64,000 nucleotides of DNA, from the NCBI RefSeq assembly GCF_000002235.5, contig NW_022145545.1:1553501-1617500 (forward strand), given 5' to 3'. This DNA comes from Strongylocentrotus purpuratus. Its lineage: Eukaryota > Echinodermata > Echinoidea > Camarodonta > Strongylocentrotidae. The notes beneath the pieces were generated by a model. That model searched no databases and had not been told where the DNA came from. It was given only the letters and a program-made list of their open reading frames with translations. Positions 1-10,755 of the stretch are shown here, piece after piece. Every line of letters begins with the position of its first letter. Positions within the stretch are counted from its first letter, which is position 1. Made by a program: the position numbers and the translations under genes.

Positions 1-185
1 AAAAATTCTTCGAATATAAGGTATTGAGCTAAACAAAATGTTACCGGAACAGGTTATTGTCTTCTGATTGTGAAGAAAGAACTAATGTTTAAATTACCTA
101 ACATTGTATAGCAATCTCTATTTAAGAAGTGGGATCATGAGTTACGAGAGACGAAAGTCTAGCAATGACTTGAGTGAATCCTTAC

Positions 186-330
186 CTTATTTTGGTTTTT
201 AACGATTTTGATCAGATATGTTTTGATTCCCGCTTGTTTGATGCTGTCACTCCTTGTGTCTCCTTCACCAGGCTCTACGTCAAACTCTCCATTCAGACAG
301 TCGAACGTGGTCTGTGATATGTGAACACGA
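186..330 (-). CDS. ADCY3: ADCY3 exon 7: end of C1a
   Basis: Encodes the last base of codon 446 through residue 494. The acceptor is ctataccag before TCGTGTTCAC; the T completes GG|T so the protein reads GGVPGRVHISQ. The donor is AAG|gtaagg, phase 0. [23 protein letters not shown] and the following IKTYLIK are the usual C1a ending, before the variable C1b linker. This is the last exon in view; the next exon must lie left of position 1. The 5' half of this exon, with its acceptor, recurs twice within intron 6 at 461-515 and about 643-686. Confidence 0.95.
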
Positions 331-460
331 CTGGTATAGAAAAGAGAAAATAAATACAGATTTGATGAGACGTTCACACTTTTAAATGATTTTGGACGAA
401 TCAATAATTATGTCTTTTAAATCATCGGTTGTTTCTAACATTCTATACTTCAATAAGCTA

Positions 461-515
461 GGCGTCAAACTCCTCGTTCAGACAGTCGTACGTGTTATGT
501 GATATGTGAACACGA
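461..515 (-). pseudogene. Exon 7 partial duplicate (pseudo-exon copy A)
   Basis: On the minus strand a copy of the exon 7 acceptor (ctataccag) is followed by 55 nt closely similar to exon 7. If spliced from exon 6 it would stay in frame for 18 residues (RVHISHNTYDCLNEEFDA, 13 of 18 identical to exon 7) and then meet TAG at 458-460, exactly where similarity to the real exon stops. It is therefore a broken copy, but one that keeps an acceptor and the correct phase. It could be a neutral relic or a stop-bearing alternative exon. Confidence 0.8.
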
Positions 516-642
516 CTGGTATAGAAAAGAGAACATGGGTACAGATTTGATGAAACATTCACACTTTTAAATGATTTTGAACAAATCAAGAATGATGTCT
601 TTAAAATCACCAGTTGTTTCTGACATTCTATACTTAAACAAG

Positions 643-686
643 CTAGGCGTCAAACTCTTCGTTCAGGCAGTCGTATGTGAACACGA
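643..686 (-). pseudogene. Exon 7 partial duplicate (pseudo-exon copy B)
   Basis: Second copy of the exon 7 start on the minus strand, with acceptor atgccag. Relative to copy A it lacks 14 nt after TTCACATA, which shifts the frame and gives an early TGA. Copies A and B share the same boundary (GCCTAGCTT) downstream of the exon fragment, so they derive from a common intermediate and not from two separate events on exon 7. Confidence 0.75.
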
Positions 687-2330
687 CTGGCATAGAAGTG
701 TGAAAATAATTATAGATTTGAGGTAGCATTCACATTCTCAGTTGAATCTGAACAAACCAGAATTTTGAATTGTAAAACAGCTGCTCTCCTTCAACAATCT
801 ATATCTTAGTTGTTTGGAAATCATGGAAATTGTTAACATGACCTAGGGCAAATACCATAAACTGTAATATTGAACAAGTATAGGAATAACTGAAGAATCG
901 CATGCTAAATATATCTCCTCGTTTTTCCTCCTATCGAACTGGGACCATAGAAAAAATATATAAATATTTGAGTATTGCATGAATAACTAAAAATGCTATA
1001 GATCCTTTTAGGCTACAACTTATTTTAATTGCATGTGGCAGCTAGGAGGCACAACAAAGTTGAAACATTGTCATTTTATACCGTTATTATAATTGGATAC
1101 CAATTGTAAATCAAAGTCACAATTTAGCCAGGAGGTTTACGTCTCATTTTGCCCGAATATCACATTTCCAGTTTCTGAAGGGAGCTAGCACTCATGAAGA
1201 AAATTTTAATTTTAATGACCTACGTGCTACTATCAAGGCTCGTTCAGACTAAAATGTGAAACCTATTATAATTATTTATGTCATTTTCATTTTAAAAAAA
1301 CCTTTTACTGCAGCGTATCAAGAGGCTTTGAAGGTGCACTTAAAATACATATGTTCCATATTTTTACATCGCCTACCGGTTGTTTTGCTGCCGGTTGTCG
1401 ATTGCCGATTGTCAGGTGAGGCACGGATGAGTGCGATTCAAAGGTGAAATGGTCTTTACATTTCTCTTTAAGGCATGAAAACTCTTTTATATTTATAAAA
1501 GTTTGTAAAGTTTATTACTATCATTACACAAGTTTTTAGAGTTTTACGAAAAAAATGAATCGACTACATCACGTACATCACGTACTTAGTCAATAAGCAT
1601 ATCCATCATGATATTTTTACGAGAATTTGAAATAAAATGAATGAATGAAAGAATGAGCAATATCACCATGCAACTTGTGTTCACTAATGTAGGTTCCTTT
1701 TAGTTGTCTACTGGCAAACCTCGAGAAAAAACTATGAGCCATAACTCATTGAAAGGCATGATGAATAGGAAACAAAAGTTATTGATTATGGGTTATGCTC
1801 ATATTAACTATTCAATACGTCAACGATGAAAATAAGCTTCTAAATCGTTAAAAAATAGCAAGCTTATATATATAAAGATCATAAATTAACTATTTTGTTG
1901 AGGTTTGTCATTAAAATTTGTACTTTAGATTATCAAGGCGTTTTATTAGCTGCACATCCGGCGAATTTGGCAAATCTTTAACTGAAGACATTTGAATAAT
2001 AAGAGACTTGTCATCATAGGAGAGAGGGGGAAGTACAAACCTTTGCACCCCTTCCTGTTGATTCTTGAACCCTATCTGCGTTTTAAACATTCTTGTATTT
2101 TAATTCATTTTTTAATCTTTTATCTTAATTTTAATTTTTGGCGATTTTTAATTTTTTTTTAAAATAATTTGTTTAAATAAAACTGTGATGCAGTTTGCCC
2201 TCCCGATTTGCAACTCCAGTTGTCACTACTATGTATTCCTAAGAAGAGATTATCATTACCATACACACTTTTTTTTCTGTGATATATACACACATCAACT
2301 AATATCTACATGCATACCCACCGAAGCGGA

Positions 2331-2393
2331 CATACGCACACGCACACACACACGCGCACGCACACCCGCCAATATTCACACACACCCACACTC
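2331..2393. repeat. CA-rich microsatellite
   Basis: Imperfect CA/CG repeat just inside intron 6 next to the exon 6 donor. Open frames across it are repeat artefacts. Confidence 0.85.
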
Positions 2394-2409
2394 CCTTTCG
2401 ATAACTCAC

Positions 2410-2568
2410 CCAGGTACACCGCCGGATTCCATGTTGTTGGCCAACACAACGTCTGTACTCCACACATCAAACTGCCATCGTTTCTGTCCCATCACCCCGG
2501 CCAGCACGGCACCAGTGTGGATACCTACTCGCATGTCCACACCTGATTGGGTACTCTTCCGAACAGCG
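2410..2568 (-). CDS. ADCY3: ADCY3 exon 6: C1a core with [11 protein letters not shown]
   Basis: Encodes the last base of codon 393 through residue 445 plus two bases of codon 446. The acceptor is cttccacag before CGCTGTTCGG; the donor is CCTGG|gtgagt (phase 2). [20 protein letters not shown] is the highly conserved strand-turn of class III cyclases. [20 protein letters not shown] contains the purine-pocket region and the W-x-x-DV-x-x-AN motif. The STDV form, rather than SNDV or SWDV, is one reason to favour type 3. A CA-rich microsatellite (2331-2393) lies about 20 bp beyond the donor inside intron 6. Confidence 0.95.
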
Positions 2569-3381
2569 CTGTGGAAGTTGACGAAAATATATGCATACAT
2601 ATTCAATGGACTATACCTCCCTCAGTTAGGTTGAAATGATTTTTTTACTGTTATTTCTTAGTCCTCCTATATACAGACAGTCATTTTATGCATTTCATCC
2701 TCACAACATCATTTTAAAAAGGCACTATTCCCATGGGTACTTTTAAGCATGTCTAAACTTTTTGAACTATATCAAAGATTTTCATTCTTTGAGGTTGGGT
2801 CAGATTAACTTATACTTATAGGCATGATCTACAATAGTGTGACCCAAAGCCCCCCCCCCCCCCCCACCAACCCTTCCCGGTGTCGTGGTCGAGTGGATAC
2901 GTCGCCGGACTGTCGATCACACTAATGTCCTTTGGCAAGACGTTGATCTACATTTGCCACACTCAACCCAGGTGATATAAATGGGTACCTGGCAGGAATT
3001 AATTCCTTGAAATGATAGAGCACCGTAATGGCAGCCGTGCTAAAGCCATGGTAATAACCTCCCTCTGCGCCTCAGAATAGTTTACTATCATATCGACGGT
3101 GCATTATAAATGCTGTAGTATTATTATTTTCCAAGAACGACATATCACCAAAGAAGAGCCTATATCTTGTACAACTGCACCCTGCCCAAACCACTCATAC
3201 AATGCACGAAGTCCAAACTGGATTGAAATTCTAAACATTTGAGATATTATTATTAACGTTTTAATTCATCGTGGTATTCGCTTTGGCTCCTCTCCGAAAA
3301 TGAAAGCTAGTTGTACTTCGGCAACCACCGATCTATTAATAAGACATGAAAGTTGCAGTGTAAATGATAGATGTTACTTAC
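2569..3381 (-). other. ADCY3 intron 5
   Basis: About 0.8 kb. It contains a 16-base poly-C tract at 2850-2865 and a SINE from about 2879 to 3130; the rest is unremarkable AT-rich sequence. Confidence 0.85.
2879..3130 (+). mobile_element. tRNA-headed SINE copy (partial head)
   Basis: Begins ggtgtcgtggtcgagtgg, an A-box-like head, followed by the family core (cctttggcaagacgttgatc, acccaggtgatataaatggg, tacctggcagg) and ends in attattatt. The same core recurs at 4349, 27990, 33840 (reverse) and 50060. I recognise it as a sea urchin-type SINE; no search was run. Confidence 0.75.
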
Positions 3382-3509
3382 GCAATGGCGACCACCATGT
3401 CGAGACCCATTTGGACGCTGCAGACGGCGTGATCTATCCGCTGTTCAGGTACCCCACAGATACAATAGTAACAGTCACCCAGGATTTTGATACGCAGCTG
3501 GTTGTTCTT
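3382..3509 (-). CDS. ADCY3: ADCY3 exon 5: second metal-binding aspartate of C1a
   Basis: Encodes residues 351-392 plus two bases of codon 393. The acceptor is cctcttag before AAGAACAAC (phase 0) and the donor is GC|gtaagt (phase 2). The translation has [15 protein letters not shown], with the second Mg-binding aspartate at residue 362. That is 44 residues after Asp318, the same spacing I know from mammalian C1 domains. It continues [19 protein letters not shown], the conserved helix following the beta hairpin. All catalytic landmarks are intact and there is no frameshift. Confidence 0.96.
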
Positions 3510-4188
3510 CTAAGAGGGGTTAAACGGAAATGGTAAAGAAAATAAACGGTTTATATATTTTCTTATTTTGTTAAAGGTTTTATTTTTTTATCACACATTT
3601 CATTGTATAGTCAGTGGCGGAGCAAGCATTCTCTATATAGCAGGGGGAGGGGACACATATCCGACTCTGATTAGCAAAATGTTATTAAATGTTTGTTAGC
3701 AGCTTGTTTAATATGACGTCCTCTGGCATGGAAAGCAAAAACAACATTGGGAGTGGGACTACCTAAAATTGCTGCCCATTAGACAAGATTTTAGGGGTTG
3801 CAAGTCTACTTAAGGACTGGTATGCATATTGGGGTTTGTCATGGGGCATTTGGCTTTAAGCCTGGAACCACCGCTATATCTAACCCTAACCCCATCCCTA
3901 AACCTATCCCCTAACCAAATTGCCTTCTTAACCTCAACCCTATGGTGGCCATTAAGAACATGATGGCATTGCAGATGAACATGATGGCATTGCAGATGAA
4001 AATGACATCATTATCTATATAATAAATAATAATAACAGTAATAATATCATTATTGATTTACCAATGTTATTGTGTGGCTGGTTATCTAGCTAACAATACC
4101 ACTTTGGATCTAACGATGCAAGTTCATGCATGTATTGTATATAAATTTTCACTAAACATGATTCGAATGATGAGATCGTCTGACTCAC
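3510..4188 (-). other. ADCY3 intron 4
   Basis: About 0.7 kb. It includes sequence starting cagtggcggagc (3613) that resembles the end of the poly-C foldback family, a short C-rich degenerate telomere-like run (ctaaccctaacccc, 3882-3950), and a 21 bp tandem repeat at 3956-3997. Confidence 0.8.
3956..3997. repeat. 21-bp tandem repeat, two units
   Basis: The unit gaacatgatggcattgcaga(t) occurs twice back to back with no mismatch, followed by a few bases of a third unit. Confidence 0.85.
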
Positions 4189-4300
4189 CTCGGCTAGTTT
4201 ATCAAAGTTGGCAAAAAGGGCATTGAGTGTCTTGACCAACTCCTGAGCGGTCATCTTGCCCGACATGGCCGTAAAACCAACAATGTCCGCAAAGAGAATA
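4189..4300 (-). CDS. ADCY3: ADCY3 exon 4: first metal-binding aspartate of C1a
   Basis: Encodes the last base of codon 313 through residue 350. The acceptor is a strong pyrimidine tract ending ctctctag; the first base T completes AG|T for Ser313 in RHENVS. The donor is GAG|gtgagt, phase 0. [10 protein letters not shown] places the first Mg-binding aspartate at residue 318. [20 protein letters not shown] is the family's conserved helix. The split Ser between ENV and ILFAD is a useful check that exons 3 and 4 belong together despite a 16 kb intron. A SINE begins only about 49 bp upstream of the acceptor, so the branch point and pyrimidine tract are squeezed between exon and repeat. Confidence 0.96.
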
Positions 4301-4348
4301 CTAGAGAGAAAAAATGAGAGAAAACGAGATAATGATATAATATTAAAT

Positions 4349-4847
4349 GGTGTCGTGGTATAGTGGGTCATTCACTTGGCTCTCAATCCAAGGTTTGAAG
4401 GTTCGAATCCTAGCCCTTACATCCTTTGGCAAGACGTTAATCCACTCTCCCTTCGGGTGTAAATGGGTACTGGCATTTGCTGGGGGTAATAATAATACTT
4501 TTGGAGGGCCCTCAGGAAGAGCAGTATTTTTTTTTTTTTTTTTTGTGAAATGAATTTTTTTGATAAATATATGCTTTCGAACAAATCGAACAATCATACA
4601 CAATCAATTGGAATAACATCGTAGCATCTTAACATAGTTCAAATAAAACATGTTTCGTTTTCTTGAATAACAGTGTTTTCAAAAATGCATAGCTTTTTTA
4701 GTTTACGGTACTTTTCGATCTTGAATCGGTTGTGGATTAATCTTTTGAAAATACAAAGAATAGAGACTTCATGGAGCAAGGAAGAGCAGTATTAATATTG
4801 ATGTGGATACCCTGGGTAAATCAAACCAAATTATTATTATCATCATT
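4349..4847 (+). mobile_element. SINE copy, interrupted by a retroposed insertion
   Basis: Starts ggtgtcgtggtatagtgggt (A-box-like), has ggttcgaatcc (B box) about 50 bp on, then the shared core (cctttggcaagacgttaatc, gtgtaaatgggtactgg) and a tail with ggagggccctcaggaagagc. The tail resumes after the insertion at 4529-4778 and finishes with gtggataccctgggtaaatc and an attattatt end. The tRNA-like head has a plausible anticodon-arm hairpin (cttgg...ccaag) but no acceptor-stem pairing, so it is a SINE and not a tRNA gene. Confidence 0.82.
4514..4793 (-). mobile_element. Retroposed sequence with poly-A tail and 15-bp target-site duplication
   Basis: The 15-mer aggaagagcagtatt occurs at 4514-4528 and again at 4779-4793, flanking about 250 bp. 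On the plus strand the insert begins with a run of about 17 T, so on the minus strand it ends in poly-A. This is the hallmark of LINE-machinery retroposition. The body has no frame or family I recognise and may be a 5'-truncated 3' UTR of a spliced mRNA. It landed inside an older SINE. Confidence 0.85.
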
Positions 4848-7086
4848 TTGTTAAAAAACCAAAAAGTTTCCAACTAGCTAACCTTCTGCCGACAAGCAAG
4901 AGAAGGTCTTAGAAGGCTGAAAGCCTACAAAAATCGAGAGTTATGTGTCCCAGGCTTTCTAAGAATTACTTGGAACCAAGGCTCTTAACCTCTTATAGGA
5001 TCCAGATATGTTTGTGCAGGGAACCCTCTGTCTTGTTAGCCGTTGTTCTATTGGATCTTCCGCCTTGCTGACGTACATGCAGTTAGATGTTCCATCCGTA
5101 TATCATTGTTCACATTACACTTCAATGTCAAATCAGCAATACAAACTGATAATAATTTCATATCTTTCTGAATTTTAGAGTTTTAACATCTGAAGGTCTA
5201 TCAACTTACGCCAATATTTCATATATTAAGACGATGCTTTCAGATTTTAAATCGTATTTTGATTTTCTAAATTGACATTAAAAAAGATAATCTAATGCAT
5301 TAAGTAAACCAGAAGAAATGACAAGATATTAATCTTGTTAAACAGCAAAATTAAACCTGACAACGTCATTAAACAAAATCCGCGGCACGCCTGACACACT
5401 TATAAGAAAGGTCAATACTTTCAAATACAAAAAGTCGTCAAAATCGACACTTCTACGCAGGAAACGGTTCTTGTGGAAGGAAAATTAACAAGAAAATCAA
5501 TCATCAACGACGTATTTCAGCTGTGTAACACCTCCCGCCTCAACAGACAGGGAAACATCTAGCAATGAAGAAGAGGGAGAAAAAAATCAAATATAAGACC
5601 GAAGATTTTATTTGTACTGTTTCTAATAAAATTTAGTTTCTACGACTTTGCCTGATTTGACTTCCCCCCAACGCCGATAAAAATCTTGATTAATAATTGA
5701 TTTGCTTTAATTTGGTTACGATGGCGACAGGAAGGAAGGAAGGGAGGTCATAGAAGGTAGAGCAGCTGGCGGTTGAGGGTCTCGGAAGGAAATGAGAATT
5801 CAATACAAATTAAGACTTAGCTACTGGAAATCAGTTAAGACTCAGTTAAGATGGACTGATTTATGAAAATGGTATGTTGAAAGGTCACGAGAAATAAAGA
5901 GTAACATGTATAACCAAGGAGGATATAACAAGTAACGTCTAATTGCTAATGCAACTAAAGAAAACATAACGGATGGATTAAATAATCATCTTCATCCAAT
6001 ATTTTTGTCTTACCGAAATATTTCTTAGGATAAATCGTACTCCTCATAATCCGAGTATGCTCAGCGATTTCCAAATACAAATAAATGCAAATACACATGA
6101 ATGAAACGACTGTTAAGTGAACCAGTTTAAAATGTCGTTGTCGAAAAGACCGGATGAAAAACTATTATTTTTACAAAGAAGAAGAAAAAGATATTTGGAC
6201 AAAGAAAGATATATCCGTAATGTTGTGCCGCTATGCATCAAATTTGGAGGAGATATAGAATACAGATCACGCCATTCAGATAATCGGAAGTAGTAAAGTT
6301 TAGTAAAGGGTAAAGAGGGATAGAAGATGAGAGCAAGAAAACAAATCAATACAGGGAGGAAGGCGCTAAATTAAACATATCAATTCATGTGTATTACTAA
6401 TTAGGGATAGACAGCGAGAGATTAACGGCAGTTGAGAAAGGGATTGAGAGAGAATTTTTTTTAAGAAGGATATTTTGTGATTCAAATGATTTATTGGAAA
6501 CTCCGTAAGAACACTGACATGAAGCTTAAAATGTAGAAGTTTCTATTGTGAAGGGTTTGTAGGCAAAATAAATAAAATCAAGTTGAAATATTTTTTTGAT
6601 TGCGCTTGATATTTGAAACAGAGGCGTTAAAGTGTTAATTAGACTTGATATGTAGCATCGTGTTTGTCCCCGCAGTTTTTATTTTTCCTTTAATTATGTA
6701 GTTACTACTTCGGTTAACGAGTTCCAAAGGTCATTACTGCTCACCGCATGAGAAAGTGGAGAGGACTTAGTAAATGATCTTTGGGGTGCGACGATGAGAG
6801 ATACTTGATAGATGAGTGGATGGTGTTTTTGCCTTGCATTTATAAGTGTTAAGTGGTAGCTTCTGAAGATGGTGTTTTGTGGAGAAAAGTAAACATGGAC
6901 TTGCCCCTGAATACGTGGACATAGAACTTAATGTGGGGGCATGGAAGAGATGTGGCGCGCCGGTTGTTTTAAATCGTAGGTTAAGTCAGAAAGTAGATCG
7001 GCTCAATAAATTAATTTAAAAATTAATAAAATAAGCGGTGTAGATAGACTTTTCGCAGTACATCAGAATGATCAGAAGTGTATCGA

Positions 7087-7169
7087 CAGAGAGTGAGAGA
7101 GAGAGAGAGAGAGAGAGTGAGAGAAAGAGAGAAGGGGAGAGAGAGAGGGGGAGAGGGAGGGAGGGAGGG
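7087..7169. repeat. GA microsatellite
   Basis: Imperfect (GA)n grading into GGGA units. The two overlapping open frames here, one on each strand, are low-complexity artefacts. Confidence 0.95.
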
Positions 7170-8534
7170 CTCAGCTACGGAGAGCGAGGAGAGGAGTGAG
7201 TGTACTCCTGAAATAAGGCAAGATATTAAAGATAGAGAAGGGCGAGAAGAAGGGGATGAGAAAGACAGACACACACAAGACAAACAGACGCAAAGACAGA
7301 GAGTAAATTGGAGAGCTCGGAATGAAACCTTTTCATTAACTTTATTGAGAGGTATCCTAAATCACAAGCTCGCATGCACGCAGGCTTTATTAGCCCGCCC
7401 TACAAAAAATAAATGGAACAAATGTCGAGATACAGACGCCAAATCCCGACTCGGATCCATTGTTTATTTTCATCCCCTCCCTTCAAACGTAAGGCTCAAT
7501 GTGCCATGACTTAACATGAATATATTTCCGGGCGCACATGCAATTTACCCTTCGCGATCCATTTTTAGATCATTCAGACATTCTAGACATACTTTGACCC
7601 ATGCCATATCTCATATATTCATCAGTCTTTTAGGAAATGTAAGCCAATTTGGTATTCAACAAGTATACGATAAAATACCACCTTTTCTTGAATAGAGTAT
7701 ACCCTTATGAGAGGATGAAATACTTTTCTCAAAATAGAATAGTTTTGAATTGCCATAATTTTTATAATAAAAGACAAAGATTAAAAATTAACACGCCAGC
7801 TTTGGATAAGCCCCACTAGAAGCATCTTTAGGGGTGGAACACTTTCGGGACAAAATTTCTTACAACTTTTTAGTCATTATTTGTTAACAAGTCAAATAAA
7901 GTTTGTAAACGCACTTTCGATATTTAAGTGCTTTTGAAAATCATCCTATCCGGTTCAATATTGCAAAAGGAATTCTTAATTGTTAATTTTTTAACTACTA
8001 CATAGCCTATTATAATTTATTAATACATTTGGAAACTATAGGAAGCAATAGTGAGTTACTTTTTAAGTGTTAACTAGCGACATCCCCACCCCCTATTTCT
8101 CCGAATATATGTATAGAGATTTCTTAGCAGGTAAGCGTTTGCACAAACACTTTTTTTTAAAGGTCGTTAACATTATTATAACTTTTTTAACTGACGCTAA
8201 ACAAAATAATCGATCATTTTCAAAAGAATTCCGCTATGTTCAATATGAATATACACTCTTGGTCGTGTTGGTGGTTTGTATGTCAGCATCATCAAAGGCA
8301 AACATAAATTGCCCACGGCAGATGGCCTTTTATCCATAAACCCGATATACACAGGAGATACCTATCCCGACTAAGCTAACATTGAAAATCAATAAAAATT
8401 TAAAAACTCTCATCTTTCTACCCTTCTTCTAAAATCCCTTGAAATTTCATTCCCATTTCTAACTTGATCCAAGATTATTGCCTGCGAACGTTTGGGACGT
8501 GTCTGTGAATATCCCGCTTAATTCAACAAGAGAC

Positions 8535-8548
8535 ATTGCCATGGAAAC
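8535..8548. promoter_or_regulatory. X-box-like palindrome (weak)
   Basis: attgccatggaaac resembles the RFX consensus GTYNCC-AT-RGNAAC with one outer mismatch. Located in intron 3. Consensus match only. Confidence 0.25.
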
Positions 8549-8699
8549 CTATGATTGTCAGTCAGTGTTTATTGTATGTCACTCATCTTGTGGTGATATT
8601 CAAGGGAATGGACGAGAGGCAATAAATAAAGAGTGATGGGGGAGTTTAGATAATGAACATGAATGTCTGCAATGACCTATAGAGAAAGAGTCTGAAGCG

Positions 8700-9012
8700 C
8701 ATTGGCGGAACTGGAGGATAAGGGGGCACGTGCCCACCCCCCCCCCAAGAAAAAAGAGTCTTACATCATATGGAAGGAAAGTGTGCCCTCTAAAAATGTG
8801 GCCCGAACCAAAGTTTTAGACCATAAAAAGACAATACAACACCTTTTAAAAAATGAGCTTAAGTTATTTGTTAGAGAATTTATTAATAAAAAGAGCACTA
8901 CAAATTGTGATGACTTTCTCGTTTTTTTGTATGTTAACATATCTATTTCTGCCTGCTTGCTTGACAAAGATTTTTTCCGCACCTCCCCCCCCCCCCCTCC
9001 CCCCCCCCCCCT
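8700..9012. mobile_element. Poly-C foldback-type element remnant
   Basis: Begins attggcggaactgg, then a G5 run, cacgtgcccacc and a C10 run, a layout shared with sequences at 3613, 17757 and 59848. Ends near a long C tract (8985-9011). Terminal inverted repeats are not clear in this copy, so the right boundary is uncertain. Confidence 0.45.
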
Positions 9013-9204
9013 TATTCTTCAGCAAGAGCTGCTGGACTCGCCCTGGAAGAACGAGACGTTCATCCGCCGTGTCTACCTTTGGGCATATGCGACAGACTCC
9101 ATTGGAACAAATTGGAAGAAAATTAAGCGAAAAGAATTTTGAGATCAAGTCTTTGGAAATGTGAAGAAGGTTGCAAGGCATCACTACTTGGATAGTGAAA
9201 AGAC

Positions 9205-9440
9205 TTACTGCGGTATATTGGTCAGCTCTTGCTACTCTCATATCAGAGAGACTAGGTTCGATTCTTGTTTGGTTCTCTTGAACAAGGCATATACCTGCAT
9301 CACCCCTATCATGTGTAACAGGATGTATCAAATGGGCACACGGCTATGCTGAGATAATTATAATAATAATAATAATAATAACATGGCCCTCGGGACATGC
9401 GAGAAGAGCAGGATTAATACTGATGAGAAAACGTTAGAAA
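9205..9440 (+). mobile_element. SINE-like copy, diverged
   Basis: Contains a B-box-like taggttcgattcttg, followed by tgtatcaaatgggcaca, an AAT microsatellite (9357-9382) and a tail ggccctcgggacatgcgagaagagcagg that matches the tail of the 4349 SINE. Start is approximate. Confidence 0.6.
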
Positions 9441-9455
9441 ATTATCATTATGATT

Positions 9456-9489
9456 AGTAGTAGTAGTAGTAGTAGTACTAGTAGTATTA
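9456..9489. repeat. AGT trinucleotide repeat
   Basis: (AGT)n with minor interruptions, just after the SINE-like tail. Confidence 0.85.
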
Positions 9490-10382
9490 ATATTAATAGT
9501 AGAATTAGTCATAGTAGTATTTCGATTAGAAAATAAAATACTGATGGTAGTTATAGCGTATGTATTGCAACTGACTATTAGATCGTAGGTAACGACGATT
9601 TACAAGACACTACCGGTAAACTATTTTATCCAGACATTTACTCCTGTGTATTTGCTAACTGTCTCCGTGTGCGGATCGACCAAGCCTGCATAATGATATA
9701 ACCTATGGGCTTACTCCTGGAAAACAGCGAAATGTGAGATTTAGACCTATATTAAGTTCCCGCTCTGGCGAAATAGAAGATGTCGCAATTCCTTCGGGAT
9801 AATTGGAATTAGTCTTCTACAACGGCCACCTCAGCTTTACTTTCAATAAAATACAGATTCCGTTCATGGAGAATAAAATATTCCACGCAGTTCATCTCAA
9901 ATGCCCTTCCAGTAATTCCCTATATGATCTGTTCAAAATGGACGTAATACCAGTATCATGTTAACTGAAGGTAGCCACGAAGTTTGGCTAAATGAAGACC
10001 TCATCAGCAAGACGGTTACTTATTTTTCTTCAAGTTTGGGGCATTATATCTTAAAATCTGTGCTTTAATTACGAGCACTATCGGAAAAACTTGCGTACAT
10101 CCAAGCTGGTTCAGATTTTTAGAAATAATATACCTTCAACATATTTTCAATTTCTGCGTGTCACTGAGATGCAGACCAATACTAGGAAGAACATACCTTG
10201 AATTAGCATTTTAAACATCTGAGCGCAAAGCATTTTACACATGAAAGCCCTATACTGGTCTCGCTATTACACATGACTGCTGATTGCCAAATAACATCAG
10301 AATCCACAGCTTACGCACTGACTATAGCCAAAGAGCATCTAAATATTATGCCGCCCTCGTACAAAAGTACATTGAGGCTACG

Positions 10383-10492
10383 ACTTCAATATAATTAAGT
10401 ATGGAGTCTTTCATACGTTTTGTCTCTGCATTAGCACTTCAATATAATTAAGTATGGAGTCTTTCATACGTTTTGTCTCTGCATTAGCACTT
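10383..10492. repeat. Perfect 53-bp tandem duplication
   Basis: Two adjacent identical 53-bp units beginning acttcaatataattaag, plus four bases of a third. No mismatch between units, so it is either very recent or an assembly artefact. Confidence 0.95.
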
Positions 10493-10649
10493 AGGGTACT
10501 CGAACATGCTTGATCTCATGGCCTTTGTTTCACAATTTTTTTTTATTTACTAAATGGAAATTTCCGAACATCTTAATATTCTAGAGTGTTCATCAAAATA
10601 GCGTAAAATAGGATGAAGGAACCTAGTGAAAAGTGCTTGATGGTTGTTA

Positions 10650-10657
10650 GAGAGGGG

Positions 10658-10695
<38 letters not shown>

Positions 10696-10755
10696 TGATA
10701 GAGAGCGAAAGAAAGACAGAGAGAGAGAGAGAGAGAGTGAACGAAAGAAAGAGAT
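10650..10755. repeat. GA microsatellite
   Basis: Compound (GA)n / (GAAA)n array with short interruptions. Confidence 0.95.

Larger units (their letters stand above)
264..800. repeat. Tandem array of three units including part of exon 7
   Basis: Three successive units share the exon 7 fragment plus about 130 bp of adjoining intron (landmarks: ttcacacttttaaatgattt, gttgtttct-acattctatactt, agctaggcgtcaaactc). The gtgaacacga landmark recurs at 321, 506 and 677, so periods are 185 and 171 bp. The third unit is the most diverged. Confidence 0.85.
331..2409 (-). other. ADCY3 intron 6
   Basis: About 2.1 kb between exons 7 and 6. It holds the exon 7 tandem array up to about 800, then AT-rich sequence from 800 to 2280 in which I see no gene, repeat family or RNA, and the CA-rich microsatellite beside exon 6. 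Confidence 0.85.

Noticed and set aside
2185..2634. Plus-strand open frame of 149 codons over exon 6
   Set aside because: It is antisense to exon 6 and runs through a CA microsatellite; the minus-strand reading is a well-conserved cyclase exon.
4349..4420. tRNA gene candidate with A and B boxes
   Set aside because: The B box and an anticodon-arm-like hairpin are present, but there is no acceptor-stem pairing and the sequence continues into the shared SINE core.
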